Source: a bacterium
GTDB lineage: Bacteria; Armatimonadota; Zipacnadia; Zipacnadales; Zipacnadaceae
Length of the DNA stretch: 9,657 bases
Reading direction: 5' to 3'
Assembly: GCA_030607655.1 (NCBI GenBank)
Contig: JAUWJN010000067.1
Location: forward strand, 1 to 9,657
Positions 7,019-9,657 of this stretch are shown in pieces (the stretch's first letter is position 1; each line of letters starts with the position of its first letter). The notes under the pieces were generated by a model that was given only the letters and a program-made list of their open reading frames with translations, was not told the origin of the DNA and searched no databases. Both the position numbers and the translations under genes were made by a program.

Positions 7019-8930
7019 ATGTTCGGGCGGCTGCCTCCGCGGCTAAGTGGTGTACAAACTCGTCAAGGGGCTGGGGGCCGATGTCGCCGGCCTCACGGCT
7101 GCGGACAGCTACCTGTCCCGACTCCTGTTCCCGGTCACCTACCACCAGCATATAGGGTATTTTCATCAGTTCAGCATCACGAATCTTGGCTTGGAGGGTG
7201 GCAGGTGCTTCGTCTATCTCCACCCGGAACCCACCGTCGTGCAGTTGCGCGGTAACCTGGCGGGCATATTCCAGGTTGCGGTCGGTGATGGGGAGGACCT
7301 TGACCTGGACTGGAGCCAGCCACACGGGGAAGCTTCCCCCATAATGCTCTATCAATACTCCCAGGAACCGCTCGATTCCCGCCAGCACCACACGGTGCAC
7401 CATTACTACCCGATGGCGTTGGCCGTCCTCGGCGATATAGGTTATATCAAAGCGTTCGGGTAAGTTAAAATCGCACTGAATGGTCGGGCCTTGCCAGAAA
7501 CGCCCCAGAGCATCTTTAATACTTATGTCAATCTTTGGCCCATAGAACGCGCCCTCGCCCGGCTTCTCTTCATAATCCAACCCGGCGGCTTCCAGGGCGC
7601 TGGTTAGCGCATTGGTAGCCCGCACCCAGATCTCGTCACTACCGAGGGCCTTGGGCGGTTTGGTGCTGAGAGCCACATTATATTCCGCGAACCCGAAGGT
7701 TTGGAGCATGTCCTGAGCAAACCTGATGACGCCGGTGATTTCGTCAGTGAGCTGCTCAGGAGTGCAGAAGATATGGGCATCGTCCTGGGTAAATCCGCGA
7801 ACCCGCATCAGTCCGTGCAGCACCCCGCCACGCTCGTGGCGGTAGACCGTACCCAGTTCAAAGTAGCGGATGGGCAAGTCGCGATACGAGCGCGTCTTGG
7901 ACTTATATATCAGGATATGGCCCGGGCAGTTCATGGGCTTGATGCCGTAGGACTGACCGCTGACGTCGGTGTAATACATCGGATAGTTCTGCTGCGCGTG
8001 GCCGGAGGTCTCCCATATTTCGCTCTTTATAAGGTGCGGGGTGCGCACGAGTTGGTACCCACGCTTCAGATGCTCCTGGGTAGTAAAGTCACAGACTATC
8101 TGGCGGAGCATGGCGCCATTAGGCGGATAATAAACCAGTCCCGCACCGGCCTCATCAAAGAAGGTAAATAGCTCCAGCTCGCGGCCTAGCTTGCGGTGGT
8201 CGCGCTCTTTCGCCTCCTCTAGCCGACGCAGGTGCTGCTGAAGCATCTTTTCATCAGGATAGGCGGTGCCGTAAATCCGCTGGAGCATCGGATTGGATTC
8301 GTCGCCGCGCCAATAGGCACCGGCTACTGATAGCAGCTTAAAGGCTTTTATCCTACCGGTACTGGGCAGGTGCGGACCGCGGCACAGGTCAACAAAATCA
8401 CTATGCTCGTATAGGGTAATTTGCTCTTCGCCACTTTGCTCCAGCTCGTTAATCATCTCAATCTTGAAGGGATTATCCCCAAACAGCTCATGCGCTTCCT
8501 GAGCCGAGATCTCCCTGCGAACAAAGGGTGTATCAGCATCAATAATCTGCTGCATCTGGGCTTCAATGCGGGCTAGGTCTTCTTCGGTAAACGGCTCAGG
8601 CACATCAAAGTCATAATAGAATCCATCCTGAATAGCCGGGCCAATCGTAGGCTTAGCCTCGGGAAACAGGTGCAGGACTGCGTCAGCCATCACGTGCGCA
8701 GTCGAGTGCCGGTAAATTTGTTGGCCCTCAGGGGCGTCAAAAGTCAACACCGCAAAATCGCCATCCTCTTGGATGGCTGTTGACAAATCTACGAGCCGGT
8801 TGTTGAGCTTGACCGCTATTGCGTCTTGAGCCAGTCGAGGCCCAATCATCTCCGCTACCTGCAAGCCAGTAGTGCCCGGGGCCACTTCTACGGAGGAATT
8901 ATCAGGTAAGGTTAGAATTGTTTTCGGCAT
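7017..8930 (-). CDS. thrS: Threonyl-tRNA synthetase
   Basis: A complete 637-residue class II aminoacyl-tRNA synthetase that charges tRNA-Thr with threonine in the cytoplasm, using ATP. The domains in order are an N-terminal TGS domain (about 1-63), an editing domain (about 64-230) with HSTAH (75-79) and CRGPH (183-187) supplying the metal-binding-like histidines and cysteine that clear mischarged serine, the catalytic core (about 245-535), and the C-terminal anticodon-binding domain (about 540-630). Motif 2 is RYFELGTVYRHE (355-366) and motif 3 is AGIERFLGVLIEH (517-529). The three zinc ligands that select threonine are present as C335 (MNCPGH), H386 (DDAH) and H512 (MVHR), one residue off the E. 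coli numbering C334, H385 and H511. An AAGGAG site lies 9 bases before ATG 8930. The length and motifs are normal, so it should be active. The acetyltransferase gene follows directly. Confidence 0.98.
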   Translation of the reverse strand: MPKTILTLPDNSSVEVAPGTTGLQVAEMIGPRLAQDAIAVKLNNRLVDLSTAIQEDGDFAVLTFDAPEGQQIYRHSTAHVMADAVLHLFPEAKPTIGPAIQDGFYYDFDVPEPFTEEDLARIEAQMQQIIDADTPFVRREISAQEAHELFGDNPFKIEMINELEQSGEEQITLYEHSDFVDLCRGPHLPSTGRIKAFKLLSVAGAYWRGDESNPMLQRIYGTAYPDEKMLQQHLRRLEEAKERDHRKLGRELELFTFFDEAGAGLVYYPPNGAMLRQIVCDFTTQEHLKRGYQLVRTPHLIKSEIWETSGHAQQNYPMYYTDVSGQSYGIKPMNCPGHILIYKSKTRSYRDLPIRYFELGTVYRHERGGVLHGLMRVRGFTQDDAHIFCTPEQLTDEITGVIRFAQDMLQTFGFAEYNVALSTKPPKALGSDEIWVRATNALTSALEAAGLDYEEKPGEGAFYGPKIDISIKDALGRFWQGPTIQCDFNLPERFDITYIAEDGQRHRVVMVHRVVLAGIERFLGVLIEHYGGSFPVWLAPVQVKVLPITDRNLEYARQVTAQLHDGGFRVEIDEAPATLQAKIRDAELMKIPYMLVVGDREQESGQVAVRSREAGDIGPQPLDEFVHHLAAEAAART

Positions 8931-8939
8931 CGGGAGATT

Positions 8940-8945
8940 CTCCTT
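8940..8945 (-). promoter_or_regulatory. Ribosome binding site of thrS
   Basis: On the minus strand a full AAGGAG lies 9 bases before ATG 8930. It is the strongest Shine-Dalgarno sequence in the window and settles the thrS start. Confidence 0.8.
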
Positions 8946-8986
8946 GTCAACATCTACCGTTTTCCACTCTCATTCAGCAGCGAGAC

Positions 8987-9015
8987 CGCCCAACCACCTG
9001 GGAGCGTGGTGGGCG
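8987..9015. other. GC-rich inverted repeat between the ceramidase-like gene and thrS
   Basis: CGCCCAACCAC (8987-8997) pairs with GTGGTGGGCG (9006-9015) over 10 base pairs, with one bulged A and an 8-base loop. It lies in the 97-base gap, 12 bases after the end of the ceramidase-like gene and 56 bases before the thrS start. On the minus strand no run of T follows, so it is not a standard intrinsic terminator. It may protect the end of the upstream transcript, act as a weak or Rho-assisted terminator, or form part of the thrS leader. It is too short for a T-box riboswitch. No clear promoter hexamers were found in the gap. Confidence 0.5.
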
Positions 9016-9027
9016 TTATTGAGCCAT

Positions 9028-9657
9028 TCATTCGGACGCTAACGACTGAGCCAGTTCACTGAGGCCGTTTACTAAGTGGTCGCCTGCCTCGGGCTGAAAC
9101 GGAAAGCGACGCCAGATAGTCGGGGCAATGTCAGCCGCATAGCAATGCTGCTCAAAATTGGCCCGGTAAGGCATATATCCGAGTAAATCATTAGCGCATC
9201 CGAGAACCCAGGTATTCGGTAAGGACGAGCGCTCACGCTCTGCTAGCGCAAAGCAGGTAAATAGCTCAAAGGGCTGACCTAGTTGAAGTAGATCACCAAT
9301 ACGCAAGGCCTGGATGGGCGCAGGCAGAATATCAGGCTCGGGTTGACACAACGCTTCTAATTTACCACAAGCCCATAGGCGATTTTTGCATACCTCGCGG
9401 TACTCCTCCGCGGTAGGCTTCTCACTGGGTTTCAAACTGTCTGCCAGTTCAGCTCGCACCTCCGCCTCTGACTGCACTTCTAAAGGCAAACGCGCCGTAG
9501 CTAGAGCGCCGCGGATTTCTTCACCAGGTGACTCTTCTATCTCGTCTATTACGCCGATGATTAGGTCGGCGAGCCGTTCTCCAGTCCAGGTCGTAGAGTT
9601 GGGGTTTTCTTCGCGCATACGCGCCGGATTAATATCGCCCTCCGCACCTTGCAAAAA
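9028..9657 (-). CDS. C-terminal part of a neutral ceramidase-like (alkaline ceramidase family) protein, cut by the right edge
   Basis: The frame is open to the window edge and ends with TGA at 9030-9028, giving about 209 residues. The first visible residues, FLQGAEGDINP, match the conserved F-x-QG-x-x-GD-x-NP element of the neutral/non-lysosomal ceramidase-like family, so the TTG inside it is not a start. Later parts fit the family's C-terminal half: RIGDLLQLGQPFELF, LPNTWVLGCANDLLGYMP, and a closing FPFQPEAGDHLVNGLSEL. The true ceramidases split N-acyl-sphingosine using zinc. Most short bacterial relatives have no proven substrate. By my alignment from memory, the zinc-binding Glu of the PGE-type motif is Gln here (LGQPF), and the Tyr of the NxY motif is Leu (NDLLGY), so the catalytic site may be changed. 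The N-terminal half with the histidine ligands and nucleophile is outside the window. It runs in the same direction as thrS, 97 bases upstream of it. Confidence 0.65.
   Translation of the reverse strand, partial: FLQGAEGDINPARMREENPNSTTWTGERLADLIIGVIDEIEESPGEEIRGALATARLPLEVQSEAEVRAELADSLKPSEKPTAEEYREVCKNRLWACGKLEALCQPEPDILPAPIQALRIGDLLQLGQPFELFTCFALAERERSSLPNTWVLGCANDLLGYMPYRANFEQHCYAADIAPTIWRRFPFQPEAGDHLVNGLSELAQSLASE

Noticed and set aside
6682..7155. Plus-strand open frame across the thrS/acetyltransferase junction
   Set aside because: It is antisense to two well-supported genes, and its product looks random.
7701..8171. Long plus-strand open frame (156 codons) inside thrS
   Set aside because: It lies wholly antisense to thrS, whose reading frame has all expected motifs. 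The translated product has no recognisable features and there is no binding site.
8945..8950. Perfect TTGACA on the minus strand as a -35 box
   Set aside because: It overlaps the thrS ribosome binding site and lies only 14 bases before the ATG, leaving no room for a -10 box and transcript start in front of the binding site.
8987..9015. Standard intrinsic terminator of the ceramidase-like gene
   Set aside because: The stem is good, but in the minus-strand direction it is followed by GTCTCGCTG, not a T-run.
8931..9027. T-box riboswitch in front of thrS
   Set aside because: The gap is 97 bases, too short for a T-box, and no conserved T-box core sequence or terminator/antiterminator pair was seen.
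9652..9654. TTG at the right edge as the start of a complete 208 aa gene
   Set aside because: The frame stays open to the window edge, and the TTG falls inside the family's FLQGAEGDINP element, so the gene is cut off rather than starting here.

Overview
This window is bacterial chromosome from a GC-moderate to GC-rich organism. It holds two gene blocks that run towards each other. No ribosomal RNA or lineage marker fixes the host. The plus-strand cluster is of a kind I associate, from memory only, with Chloroflexota, Armatimonadota and several uncultured candidate phyla, and the threonyl-tRNA synthetase sequence does not contradict that.

Positions 1-6508 (plus strand) form one tight block, with gaps of -4 to about 18 bases between genes. 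It begins with the cut-off tail of an unknown gene (to 131). Next are a small conserved-type protein (148-459), a GlmL/MutL-family ASKHA ATPase-like protein (465-2261), a protein that appears to join a lipoyl/barrel-sandwich region to a C-terminal KOW-like segment (2268-3392), and a DUF6754-type membrane protein (3389-4303). The block ends with three more membrane proteins: 207 aa multi-pass (4310-4933), 271 aa with a domain between two membrane helices (4943-5758), and 243 aa multi-pass (5777-6508). Classical GlmL accompanies the B12-dependent glutamate mutase subunits, but no mutase or cobalamin-binding gene is present here. The ATPase-like protein is instead linked to a set of four membrane proteins. 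I infer an uncharacterised membrane-associated complex served by an ASKHA ATPase. This is the most interesting content of the window.

Positions 6505-9657 (minus strand) carry, in transcription order, the 3' part of a ceramidase-like gene running off the right edge (9657-9028), a 97-base gap with a GC-rich hairpin, a complete threonyl-tRNA synthetase gene thrS (8930-7017), and a GNAT acetyltransferase (7008-6505) whose ribosome binding site overlaps the thrS stop codon. The GNAT gene and the last gene of the plus-strand block meet tail to tail, sharing four bases at their stop codons, so no terminator fits between them.

No mobile elements, CRISPR arrays, tRNAs or rRNAs were seen. No stretch over 300 bases lacks a gene.
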